Assembly: GCA_017648225.1 (NCBI GenBank)
Contig: JAGCJE010000191.1
Span: forward strand, 1-20,219
Direction: 5' to 3'
Length of the DNA: 20,219 nucleotides
From: Kiritimatiellia bacterium
GTDB taxonomy: Bacteria > Verrucomicrobiota > Kiritimatiellia > RFP12 > UBA1067
Positions 8,010 through 15,676 of the stretch are shown one piece after another (position 1 is the first letter of the stretch; each line of letters starts with the position of its first letter). The position numbers and the translations under genes were made by a program. The notes under the pieces were generated by a model. It searched no databases. It saw nothing but the letters and a program-made list of their open reading frames with translations, and was not told the DNA's origin.

Positions 8010-8870
8010 ATGGAAAAAGTACACACCGCAATGTCTAAGGCGGCGGTTTTGACCGAAGCCTTGCCTTATATTCTCGATTTTAGAGGTTCTGTCGTGCTTG
8101 TAAAGCTCGGCGGCAGCGTCATGGAAGTCGAGGAGAATCTTGAGTCGTTGATGGATGATATCGCTTTTATGCGCGCTGTTGGCATCAAGGTCGTTATCGT
8201 GCATGGCGGCGGAAAGGCTATTTCCAAGGCGATTAAAGAGTCGGGGCATGAGCCCAAGTTTCTTGACGGTCAGCGCGTCACCGACGAAAAGACGATGGAG
8301 ATCGTCCGTAAAACGCTTAATAACGTTGTAAATCCAGATCTTGTCAGCCGCCTTATGTCGCGCTCGACAAATGCGAAGCCCTTGCACGGAAACTGGATTT
8401 TTACGGCCGAGCGGATTACCGACCCCGATCGCGGTTATGTCGGGCGCATCACGGGCGTAGACATCCGTTCGACCGTTGAGATGCTCGACGTCGGCATAAT
8501 CCCCGTCGTCACACCGATTGCGACGGGCGCGGCCGACAATCACCTTTACAACATCAATGCCGATCTCGCGGCTGCAGCGCTCGCAAAAGCGCTTAAAGTC
8601 CGCAAGTTCGCGCTTGTGTCGGACGTACCCGGGCTCCTTAAGGACCCGAACGATCCGAGCACGCTGTTTTCCACCTTGCATCTCGGATCTGTCGAGAAGC
8701 TTAAGGCTGACGGAACAATATCGGGAGGGATGCTCCCTAAAATCAACGGTTGCGTCGATGCCATCAATGCGGGGGTTAAAAAAGTTCACCTCGTTGACGG
8801 CCGTATGGCGCATTCACTCTTGCTTGAAATATTTACGCGCGAAGGCGTAGGAACGGAGATAACACAATGA
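8010..8870 (+). CDS. argB: Acetylglutamate kinase ArgB
   Basis: This 286-residue amino acid kinase phosphorylates N-acetyl-L-glutamate with ATP, the second step of arginine synthesis. V-K-L-G-G-S at 31-36 is the phosphate-binding start, H-G-G-G at 65-68 the glycine-rich loop, Y-N-I-N-A-D at 180-185 the acetylglutamate/ATP region, and S-G-G-M-L-P-K-I at 238-245 contains the catalytic-site lysine K244. An N-terminal helix precedes the kinase core (A-L-P-Y-I at 17-21), as in arginine-inhibited kinases, so feedback inhibition is possible. ATG 8010 is only 11 bases from the -10 box and has no Shine-Dalgarno site. ATG 8031, giving M-S-K-A-A-V-L, is an alternative with a weak purine tract upstream. 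The stop overlaps the argD start in ATGA, indicating translational coupling. Confidence 0.96.
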   Translation: MEKVHTAMSKAAVLTEALPYILDFRGSVVLVKLGGSVMEVEENLESLMDDIAFMRAVGIKVVIVHGGGKAISKAIKESGHEPKFLDGQRVTDEKTMEIVRKTLNNVVNPDLVSRLMSRSTNAKPLHGNWIFTAERITDPDRGYVGRITGVDIRSTVEMLDVGIIPVVTPIATGAADNHLYNINADLAAAALAKALKVRKFALVSDVPGLLKDPNDPSTLFSTLHLGSVEKLKADGTISGGMLPKINGCVDAINAGVKKVHLVDGRMAHSLLLEIFTREGVGTEITQ

Positions 8871-10066
8871 GCAACAAGACCCAGGAAACACTTGATCTGT
8901 ACAACAGCGTAGTCATGCCTACGTATGCGCCTTCGACGGTGCTCTCAAGCGGCAAGGGCGTCACGGTCCGCGACGTCGACGGACTCGCGCTTTACGATTT
9001 TACTTCCGGCATCGGCGTCCACAACGTCGGCCACTCCCACTCCAAGGTCGTCAAGGCCGTTCAGGATCAGGCCGCGAAACTCATTCACGCGTCTAACCTT
9101 TTTGCGAACTCCCCCGCTACGGAACTCGCGGCGAAGCTCGTCGAGCTTTCGGGGTTGGGCGGTAAGGTCTTCTTCTGCAATTCCGGCGCCGAGGCCAACG
9201 AGGCCGCCATCAAGCTCGCCCGCAAGTGGGGTTCCCAGAACGGCGGCCGCTTTGAAATCGTCACGATGCGCCAGGGCTTCCACGGCCGCACTCTCGCGAC
9301 CGTCGCCGCTACGGCCCAGTCGTGGTGCCAGGAGGGTTACGATCCTCTTCCCGTCGGTTTCGCATACGCCGACTTCAACGATCTTGAAAGCGTAAAGGCC
9401 GCCGTCAGCGAGAAGACCGTCGCCATTATGCTCGAGGCCGTTCAGGGCGAGGGCGGCGTTACGCCCGCGACGCCTGAGTTTATCGCCGGCGTGCGCGCTC
9501 TCTGCGACGAGAAGAATCTTCTCATGATCTGCGACGAGGTTCAGTCCGGTATGGGCCGCACGGGCACATGGTTCGCCTGGCAGGGTTACGACGTAAAGCC
9601 CGATCTCTTTACTCTCGCGAAGTCTTTGGCCGACGGCATTCCGATGGGCGCTCTCGTCTCCAACGCCAAGTTTGCGGACGTTTTCACGAAGTCGGCCCAC
9701 GCTTCGACGTTCGGGGGCAACCCCGTCGCCGCGGCCGCTGCGCTCGCCGTCATCGATGTCATCGAGGAGGAGAAGCTTCTTAAGCGCGCGACCGAAATCG
9801 GCAATCTTTTCAAGGAAGTTCTTCAGGGCTTTGTCGACAAGTACGATAAGCTCCTTGAAGTCCGCGGCAAGGGCCTTATGCTCGGTCTTGTCGTCGACGG
9901 CGATCCGAAGGAGATCGTCGACGCCCTTAAAGATCAGGGGCTTCTCGCTCTCACGGCCGGCTCGAACGTTGTTCGTTTCCTCCCGCCGCTCGTTCTCAAG
10001 GAGGAGACTCTTGAGGAGGCCTCTGACATGATTTCCGACGCGCTTGATTGCGTGTACGGAGAATAA
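8867..10066 (+). CDS. argD: Acetylornithine aminotransferase ArgD
   Basis: This 399-residue class III PLP-dependent aminotransferase converts N-acetylglutamate semialdehyde to N-acetylornithine. The N-terminus carries M-P-T-Y-A-P at 17-22. F-C-N-S-G-A-E-A-N-E at 103-112 is the PLP phosphate-binding block, Q-G-F-H-G-R-T at 136-142 gives the ring-stacking region, I-C-D-E-V-Q at 221-226 supplies the Asp (D223) that contacts the pyridine nitrogen, and T-L-A-K-S-L at 249-254 holds the Schiff-base lysine K252. T-F-G-G-N-P is at 281-286. It overlaps argB by four bases (ATGA), so the two consecutive steps are made from one message. Codons end heavily in C, suggesting high expression. Some enzymes of this family also act on succinyl-diaminopimelate; that cannot be decided from sequence alone. 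Confidence 0.96.
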   Translation: MSNKTQETLDLYNSVVMPTYAPSTVLSSGKGVTVRDVDGLALYDFTSGIGVHNVGHSHSKVVKAVQDQAAKLIHASNLFANSPATELAAKLVELSGLGGKVFFCNSGAEANEAAIKLARKWGSQNGGRFEIVTMRQGFHGRTLATVAATAQSWCQEGYDPLPVGFAYADFNDLESVKAAVSEKTVAIMLEAVQGEGGVTPATPEFIAGVRALCDEKNLLMICDEVQSGMGRTGTWFAWQGYDVKPDLFTLAKSLADGIPMGALVSNAKFADVFTKSAHASTFGGNPVAAAAALAVIDVIEEEKLLKRATEIGNLFKEVLQGFVDKYDKLLEVRGKGLMLGLVVDGDPKEIVDALKDQGLLALTAGSNVVRFLPPLVLKEETLEEASDMISDALDCVYGE

Positions 10067-10076
10067 GTGGTATAAT
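10048..10076 (+). promoter_or_regulatory. Extended -10 promoter upstream of the 273-residue membrane protein gene
   Basis: TATAAT at 10071-10076 with TG at 10068-10069 forms TGGTATAAT, starting two bases after the argD stop codon. A -35 candidate, TTGCGT at 10048-10053, lies inside the argD end with a 17-base spacer. The predicted leader is about 65 bases and ends in an A-rich tract with AAAGGAA at 10137-10143 before the start. Confidence 0.75.
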
Positions 10077-10147
10077 ATAAGAGCATGCGGCGGATGTCGT
10101 TGAATCTGCTGTTTGTATAAAGTAAACAAAAAAAAGAAAGGAACGCT

Positions 10148-10969
10148 ATGAGCGAGACGAATGTTGAAAATTCTGCCTCTGGAATCGAGGCGAAAATCAC
10201 AGGAATCTTTGATAAGATGAATTCCTGTATCGATAAGGCTCTTGATTTTATAACCAACCATCCTTGGGCTCATTGGTTGAAGGTCGGCGAAAAATATGTT
10301 CTTCGCTATCTTCCTTTTGCCGTTGCCTTTCTCGGCCTGCTTACGATAATTTCGACGATTGTTGTTGCATGCCGTGCCGACCTTGGATTTGGAACTGTTC
10401 TTAAGGGGCTTTTGGGTCTTGTGGTTCTTTCTGCATTTGTTCTGTATCTCCTGCCGAAGACATCGACACTTGTGACTTCTCTTTTGGAAAATAGAGAGGA
10501 TGAAGCGGTCAGGCCTCAGTTGTTGGGTGTAATGAAGACTATGGGCCTTATTATAACCGCGTCTTTGTTGTTTAATCCCGCTTCTGATCTCGCGTTTGTG
10601 CTTGTTGTCCTCGTTGTATCGCTTGTTTTAGTGATATTGGCCACAAATCCGAAGATTATGGGTGTTAAAGCTGAAGCTCCGAAGAATTATGCAGAGGAAT
10701 TTATCACTCTTTGTCTGTTGCCTTATAAAGTTTTTGTATCGCTTTTTACATACGTGATCGCAGGCTTGGTGATCGGGGGTGTCGTAATCGGTTTAACCGC
10801 GCTTTTTGAGAGCGAGTTTTATTCTATGGAAGCGGTTGCGACATTTACCGGTACGCTTGTTCTTACCGTTGTCCTTCCGTTGATCGTCTATTTTATATAT
10901 CTGTTCATTAATTTCTTTGCTGAAATTGTACGCGCTATCGTCAGCCTTCCCAAGAAGTTCGACAAATAA
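10148..10969 (+). CDS. Multi-pass membrane protein of unknown function
   Basis: I do not recognise this 273-residue protein. A soluble N-terminus of about 50 residues (E/N/K-rich, then H-P-W-A-H-W) is followed by about six hydrophobic segments: roughly 54-75, 82-103, 130-143, 147-166, 188-220 (long, possibly two) and 229-257. A basic tail, S-L-P-K-K-F-D-K, ends the protein. No catalytic motif or named domain is visible. ATG 10148 is preceded by AAAGGAA at 10137-10143. The gene forms its own transcription unit, with a dedicated extended -10 promoter and a strong terminator directly after it. Its codons use T and A in third position more often than argD or pycB. It could be lineage-specific. 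Length, clean reading frame and flanking signals make it a real gene. Confidence 0.85.
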   Translation: MSETNVENSASGIEAKITGIFDKMNSCIDKALDFITNHPWAHWLKVGEKYVLRYLPFAVAFLGLLTIISTIVVACRADLGFGTVLKGLLGLVVLSAFVLYLLPKTSTLVTSLLENREDEAVRPQLLGVMKTMGLIITASLLFNPASDLAFVLVVLVVSLVLVILATNPKIMGVKAEAPKNYAEEFITLCLLPYKVFVSLFTYVIAGLVIGGVVIGLTALFESEFYSMEAVATFTGTLVLTVVLPLIVYFIYLFINFFAEIVRAIVSLPKKFDK

Positions 10970-10997
10970 CAGAATTCTATAACTGTTATCGTAACGG

Positions 10998-11029
10998 CGC
11001 GGCGGATGATTTTCCGCCGCGTTTTTTTT
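10998..11029 (+). terminator. Intrinsic (rho-independent) terminator
   Basis: A perfect 9-base-pair GC-rich stem pairs CGCGGCGGA (10998-11006) with TCCGCCGCG (11013-11021) across a 6-base loop. Eight consecutive T follow at 11022-11029. It lies 28 bases after the stop of the membrane protein gene and before the plsY promoter. It is the only strong intrinsic terminator I found in the window. Confidence 0.95.
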
Positions 11030-11073
11030 ATTTAATAACGATGGGCACGTGTTCCCAAATCTTTCGTTAAAAA

Positions 11074-11082
11074 TGATATAAT
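11074..11082 (+). promoter_or_regulatory. Extended -10 box directly upstream of plsY (predicted leaderless start)
   Basis: TGATATAAT spans 11074-11082. No convincing -35 lies at the right distance. The plsY ATG is 8 bases beyond the box. The frame of plsY meets a TAA stop at 11079-11081, inside the box, so no upstream start is possible. No Shine-Dalgarno sequence precedes the ATG. Transcription would begin at or within about three bases of the start codon. Confidence 0.75.
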
Positions 11083-11090
11083 ATCGCATC

Positions 11091-11720
11091 ATGCAAGAAC
11101 ATATCATTTCAGCGTTGTGGATCGCCGGGGCGTATCTCGTCGGCGGCATTCCGTTTGGTTTTATCATCGGCAAGATGCGCGGCGTCGACGTCAGAACGGT
11201 CGGATCCAAAAACATTGGAGCAACGAACGTCTTTCGCACTGTCGGCAAGAAGTGGGGGCTTATCGCCTTTGCGTTCGATGTCCTTAAGGGACTGCTGCCG
11301 ACGCTGGCCGCAAAGTTCTGGGCGGTCGAGCCGTGGATGCCTCTCGCCGTAGGCGTAACGTGCGTAGCGGGTCACATGCTTACTCCGTATATGAAGTTCA
11401 AGGGCGGCAAGGGCGTCGCTACCGCGTTCGGAATGCTCATAGGTCTTGTGCCCGCTCTTGTGGGCGTCGCGTTCGCTCTTTTCGTTCTCGTCTTCGCGCT
11501 GTCGAACTACATCTCTCTCGGGAGCTGCAGCGCGGCGGCGTTTCTCGCGGTTTCAGTATGGTTTCCGATTCTGGGAGTAAGAGGGTATAACGATCTTCTT
11601 CAGTGCATACTTGTTACGATCATCGCGCTTTTTGTCATTTGGAAACACCGTTCGAACATCGTCCGGCTTTTGAACGGAACGGAGAACAAGATTTACTTCT
11701 TTGGTTCAAAGAAGGTTTAA
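11091..11720 (+). CDS. plsY: Glycerol-3-phosphate acyltransferase PlsY
   Basis: This 209-residue integral membrane enzyme transfers the acyl group from acyl-phosphate to glycerol-3-phosphate, the first committed step of phospholipid synthesis. The three PlsY motifs are present: G-S-K-N-I-G-A-T-N-V-F-R in the first third, G-H-M-L-T-P with K-F-K-G-G-K-G-V-A-T in the middle, and H-R-S-N-I-V-R-L-L-N-G-T-E-N-K near the end. The N-terminal A-Y-L-V-G-G-I-P-F-G lies in the first membrane segment, which fixes ATG 11091 as the start even though it lacks a ribosome binding site. A terminator lies upstream and the next gene has its own -10 box, so plsY is probably monocistronic or reads into pycB. Acyl-phosphate supply by PlsX is not encoded in this window. 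Confidence 0.96.
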   Translation: MQEHIISALWIAGAYLVGGIPFGFIIGKMRGVDVRTVGSKNIGATNVFRTVGKKWGLIAFAFDVLKGLLPTLAAKFWAVEPWMPLAVGVTCVAGHMLTPYMKFKGGKGVATAFGMLIGLVPALVGVAFALFVLVFALSNYISLGSCSAAAFLAVSVWFPILGVRGYNDLLQCILVTIIALFVIWKHRSNIVRLLNGTENKIYFFGSKKV

Positions 11721-11741
11721 GTGCAATTTCAGATTAAAATG

Positions 11742-11750
11742 TGATATAAT
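11742..11750 (+). promoter_or_regulatory. Extended -10 box directly upstream of pycB (predicted leaderless start)
   Basis: TGATATAAT spans 11742-11750, only 6 bases before the ATG at 11757. With the usual spacing, the first transcribed base would be the A of that ATG. An in-frame TGA at 11742-11744, part of the box itself, excludes any upstream start, and there is no Shine-Dalgarno sequence. No good -35 is visible. Confidence 0.78.
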
Positions 11751-11756
11751 AACATT

Positions 11757-13463
11757 ATGAAAGAAATTACGAGAAAGAAAATCCGTATTACCGACACGAC
11801 ATTGCGCGATGCCCATCAGTCGCTTTGGGCTACACGCATGCGTACCGACGATATTCTTAAAATAGCATCCGAGATCGACGACGCGGGCTTTTACTCGCTT
11901 GAGTGCTGGGGCGGCGCGACGTTCGACGTATGCATGCGCTTTTTGCGCGAGAATCCGTGGGAGAGACTGCGCAGGATAAAGAAGGCGTGCCCTAAGACGC
12001 CGCTGCAGATGCTTCTTCGCGGTCAGAACATTCTCGGCTACAGGCATTATCCCGACGATATCGTAGAGCGCTTTGTCGCGCTCGCCTGCGAGAACGGAAT
12101 GGATATTTTTCGCGTGTTCGACGCGCTCAACGATCCGCGCAACCTTGAGGTCGCCATCGCGAGCGTCAAGAAATACGGCGGTCACGCCCAGGGTACGATC
12201 TGCTACACGACCTCGCCCGTACACACGGTTGAGAATTATGTAAAGCTCGCTAAAGAGCAGGAGGCGATGGGCATCGACTCTCTCGCCATCAAGGACATGG
12301 CGGGTATTCTTACGCCAGGCGCCGCGCGCGAACTCGTCGCGGCCCTCGTAAAGGCCATGCCCGAGATGCCTATCCAGATCCACTCCCACATGACGAGCGG
12401 AATGGCGAGCGCGATGTATATGGCAGGAGCCGAAGCGGGCGCCGGTTGCGTCGACTGCGCGATTTCCACGATGAGTTCCTTCTCGTCCCAGCCGCCGACC
12501 GAGTCGATCGTTTCGATTCTTGAGTCCGAGGGCTTCGATACGGGGCTCGATCAGGTAAAACTCGCGAAGATTAACAATTATTTCAAGGAGCTTAAGAAGA
12601 AGCGTCAGCCCGCATCGTCTTCCAAGGTCGAAGCGGTCGATGCGGGCGTTCTCGTTCATGCGATTCCCGGCGGAATGATTTCCAATCTCCGCAGTCAGCT
12701 CGCCCAGCAGGACGCGCTCGACAGGCTCGACGAAGTGCTCGCCGAACTGCCCAATGCGCGCGCGGATCTCGGCTATCCTCCGCTCGTAACCCCGACATCC
12801 CAGATTGTCGGAGTGCAGAGCGTTCTCAACGTTCTTTCCGGCAAGCGCTATTCGATGGTTACCGACGAGACGAAGAAGTATGCCGCCGGTTACTATGGGC
12901 GCACTCCCGCGCCGATCGATCCGAAGCTCCGCAAGAAACTCTGCGGCGGACTTAAGGCGATCGACTGCCGTCCCGCCGATCTCTTGAAGCCCGGCCTCGC
13001 CGCCGCTGCTGAAGAGCTTCCGGCCAATACGATTCAGGCCGAAGAGGATATTCTTTCCTACGCGCTTTTCCCTGAAGTGGCGCTCGGTTACTTCAAGTGG
13101 CGCAACGCCGATCCCGCCAAGCGCGAGCCGATCCCCGCCGACGTCGAAGAAGCCGCCCAGGCTTCCGCCGCGTCCGCGCCACAGGCCGCCGCTGCAGCGA
13201 AGCCGTCCGCGGGAGCCGCGAACGCCGTCGAGGGTACGCCCGTTACCGCGCCGTTGAACGGAACGTTCTACCGCAGCGACGCGCCCGGTAAGCCCGACAT
13301 GGCCGCCGATGGTGCGACCGTTAAAGCGGGCGACGCCGTCTGCGTCGTCGAGGCGATGAAGCTCTTTAATCCGATTAAGGCTCCCGCCGGCGGAAAGATC
13401 ACGTTCGTCGCCGAACACGGCAAGGCTGTCACCAAGGGTCAGGTAGTCGCCGTTATAGCTTAA
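11757..13463 (+). CDS. pycB: Pyruvate carboxylase subunit B / oxaloacetate decarboxylase alpha-type carboxyltransferase with C-terminal biotinyl domain
   Basis: This 568-residue biotin-dependent carboxyltransferase has a TIM-barrel domain at about 1-290 containing R-I-T-D-T-T-L-R-D-A-H-Q-S (10-22), A-I-K-D-M-A-G (177-183; K179 matches the carbamylated lysine) and I-H-S-H-M (208-212; metal ligands H209, H211, with D18 or D13). The conserved PYC/OADA region runs to about 455, followed by an Ala/Pro-rich linker at about 459-493. The C-terminal biotinyl domain has E-A-M-K-L at 532-536, so K535 is the biotin site, 33 residues from the end. The reaction moves CO2 between carboxybiotin and pyruvate/oxaloacetate. 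No biotin carboxylase, oadB or oadG gene is in the window, so pyruvate carboxylase, oxaloacetate decarboxylase and transcarboxylase roles cannot be separated. The biotinyl domain looks like AccB. Confidence 0.9.
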   Translation: MKEITRKKIRITDTTLRDAHQSLWATRMRTDDILKIASEIDDAGFYSLECWGGATFDVCMRFLRENPWERLRRIKKACPKTPLQMLLRGQNILGYRHYPDDIVERFVALACENGMDIFRVFDALNDPRNLEVAIASVKKYGGHAQGTICYTTSPVHTVENYVKLAKEQEAMGIDSLAIKDMAGILTPGAARELVAALVKAMPEMPIQIHSHMTSGMASAMYMAGAEAGAGCVDCAISTMSSFSSQPPTESIVSILESEGFDTGLDQVKLAKINNYFKELKKKRQPASSSKVEAVDAGVLVHAIPGGMISNLRSQLAQQDALDRLDEVLAELPNARADLGYPPLVTPTSQIVGVQSVLNVLSGKRYSMVTDETKKYAAGYYGRTPAPIDPKLRKKLCGGLKAIDCRPADLLKPGLAAAAEELPANTIQAEEDILSYALFPEVALGYFKWRNADPAKREPIPADVEEAAQASAASAPQAAAAAKPSAGAANAVEGTPVTAPLNGTFYRSDAPGKPDMAADGATVKAGDAVCVVEAMKLFNPIKAPAGGKITFVAEHGKAVTKGQVVAVIA

Positions 13464-13480
13464 CGTTTATCAATAATTCC

Positions 13481-13487
13481 AGGAGGG
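13481..13487 (+). promoter_or_regulatory. Strong Shine-Dalgarno site of glgA
   Basis: AGGAGGG lies 8 bases before ATG 13496 and is almost fully complementary to a standard anti-Shine-Dalgarno. It shows that this genome does use classical initiation, in contrast to the leader-poor starts of plsY and pycB. Confidence 0.85.
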
Positions 13488-13495
13488 TTGCATTT

Positions 13496-15010
13496 ATGGC
13501 GAAGGTTAAAACGAAGAATCCGAGAATTCTCATTGTAACGCCGGAGATTACGTATTTGCCTGAAGGCATGGGCAACCTCGCTGGAAAGATGTCCGCGAAG
13601 GCGGGCGGTATGGCCGACGTGTCGGCATCTCTCGTCGCCGCGCTCTACGAGCTCGGCGCTGATGTCCACGTCGCTCTGCCGCATTATCGCCGGATGTTCC
13701 ACGAGGAGACGGCGAAGCTCGTTGCGGATGAGCTTAAAAAGTATAAGAGCCACCTCCCCGACGAGCGCATCCATCTCGCGGAAGACCGCTGCTTTTATTA
13801 CCGCGACACAGTCTACGACCGCGGCGACGGGAATATAAAGCTCGCTTTGGCGTTCCAGCGCGAAGTCATCAACCACTGCATCCCGTACGTTCAGCCCGAT
13901 CTTGTTCACTGCAACGACTGGATGACGGGGCTTATTCCCGCGGCGGCGCGCCGTATGGGCATTCCGAGCCTCTTTACGGTCCATAACATCCACACCCAGA
14001 AGCTTACTCTCGACTGGGTCGAGGATATGGGTATCGATGCGGCAGAGTTCTGGAACAATCTTTACTACAGCTATCCTCCCTACAGTTATGAGGAATCGCG
14101 CAGCAACAATCAGATCGACCTCCAGGCGTCTGGTTGCTTCGCGTCTCACTTCATCAACACGGTATCTCCCACGTTTCTTAAAGAGATTGTCGACGGTTGG
14201 CACTCTTTCGTGCCGGATTCGATCCGCAACGAAATCAGGAATAAGTACAACGCAGGATGCGCGAGCGGTATTCTCAACGCACCCGATCCGATCGACAATC
14301 CCGTAACGGACGATAAGATCCCTTTCAAGTACGGACCCGAAAACCATTGGGAGATGAAGCGCCAGAACAAGCTCGCTCTGCAGCACGCTCTTGGGCTTGA
14401 GGAAAATCCAGACGCGCCGCTCTTCTTCTGGCCGAGTCGTCTCGACCCCGTTCAGAAGGGACCTCAGCTTTTGACCGATATCACGTATCGTTTCCTTGAG
14501 AAGTATCACGATCAGGGCGCTCAGATCGCGATTATCGCCAGCGGCCCTTATCAGCAGGCGTTCTGGGATATCCGGAATTTCCACGGCATCGGCAACCGCC
14601 TTGCCGTCAGGAATTTCGACGGTCGTCTTTCTCAGCTCGGCTTCGCGGCGTCCGACTATACGTTCATGCCTTCGCTGTTCGAGCCGTGCGGATTGCCGCA
14701 GATGCAGGCTCCCATCTACGGTTCGCTCGCCATCGCCCACAATACGGGCGGATTGCACGACACCGTCGATATGCTCGACTGGGGCGCGTCGAAGGGTAAC
14801 GGCTTTGTGTTCGATACGTACGACTCCGGCGGTCTTATGTGGGCGATGGACAAGGCGATGGAGTTTTTCATGGCTCCGCGCGAAATCCGCGAGCGCGAAA
14901 TTTCGCGTATCATGTCTGAATCGCTTACGCGTTTCAACCACAAGGAATGCGCCAGACAGTACATTGAACTTTACGAGAGGATGCTCGACAGGCCTCTCGT
15001 CGCCAAGTGA
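13496..15010 (+). CDS. glgA: Glycogen/starch synthase GlgA (GT5)
   Basis: This 504-residue GT-B glycosyltransferase adds glucose from a nucleotide sugar to glycogen. The N-terminal donor loop reads K-A-G-G-M-A-D-V at 35-42 (usual form K-T-G-G-L-x-D-V), preceded by an extended loop, Y-L-P-E-G-M-G-N-L-A-G (20-30). H-C-N-D-W is at 138-142 and T-V-H-N-I-H at 161-166. The C-terminal domain has S-R-L-D-P-V-Q-K-G at 314-322, one residue longer than the common S-R-L-x-x-Q-K-G, and P-S-L-F-E-P-C-G-L-P-Q-M at 392-403 with the conserved E396. A strong Shine-Dalgarno site sets the start. It lies 32 bases after pycB and has no visible promoter of its own, so it is probably cotranscribed. The long N-terminal loop resembles glycogen synthases of verrucomicrobial relatives (recollection, not computed). 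Confidence 0.93.
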   Translation: MAKVKTKNPRILIVTPEITYLPEGMGNLAGKMSAKAGGMADVSASLVAALYELGADVHVALPHYRRMFHEETAKLVADELKKYKSHLPDERIHLAEDRCFYYRDTVYDRGDGNIKLALAFQREVINHCIPYVQPDLVHCNDWMTGLIPAAARRMGIPSLFTVHNIHTQKLTLDWVEDMGIDAAEFWNNLYYSYPPYSYEESRSNNQIDLQASGCFASHFINTVSPTFLKEIVDGWHSFVPDSIRNEIRNKYNAGCASGILNAPDPIDNPVTDDKIPFKYGPENHWEMKRQNKLALQHALGLEENPDAPLFFWPSRLDPVQKGPQLLTDITYRFLEKYHDQGAQIAIIASGPYQQAFWDIRNFHGIGNRLAVRNFDGRLSQLGFAASDYTFMPSLFEPCGLPQMQAPIYGSLAIAHNTGGLHDTVDMLDWGASKGNGFVFDTYDSGGLMWAMDKAMEFFMAPREIREREISRIMSESLTRFNHKECARQYIELYERMLDRPLVAK

Positions 15011-15011
15011 T

Positions 15012-15041
15012 TTGCCGTTAATCGCGTGATTATGGTAAAAT
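15012..15041 (+). promoter_or_regulatory. Extended -10 promoter upstream of infC
   Basis: TAAAAT at 15036-15041 with TG at 15033-15034 forms TGGTAAAAT. The -35 candidate TTGCCG at 15012-15017 has an 18-base spacer. It starts just after the glgA stop (15008-15010). The leader to the proposed AUC start is about 28 bases and carries a good Shine-Dalgarno site. Confidence 0.7.
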
Positions 15042-15064
15042 ATCATTATTATAAACTAAACAAA

Positions 15065-15075
15065 AGAGGTGGGTT

Positions 15076-15078
<3 letters not shown>
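15065..15078 (+). promoter_or_regulatory. Shine-Dalgarno site and non-standard AUC start codon of infC
   Basis: AGAGGTGGG occupies 15065-15073 and is followed after two bases by ATC at 15076-15078. Between the in-frame TAA at 15052-15054 and the first ATG at 15139 there is no ATG, GTG or TTG in frame. An AUC start is the best explanation and fits the rare start codons known for infC. Confidence 0.85.
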
Positions 15079-15660
<582 letters not shown>

Positions 15661-15676
15661 CAAATGGAGTTTTCTT

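Noticed and set aside
8945..10273. 442-codon open frame on the minus strand
   Set aside because: It is antisense to argD and runs through the promoter region of the next gene. Its composition is typical of a shadow frame.
11706..13418. 570-codon open frame on the minus strand
   Set aside because: It is antisense to pycB, whose motifs are unambiguous. The biased codon use of pycB removes TTA, CTA and TCA and leaves the reverse frame open. The translation is Arg/Gly/His-rich with no recognisable domain.
13460..15046. 528-codon open frame on the minus strand
   Set aside because: It is the antisense shadow of glgA, for the same codon-bias reason. It has no ribosome binding site or recognisable motif.
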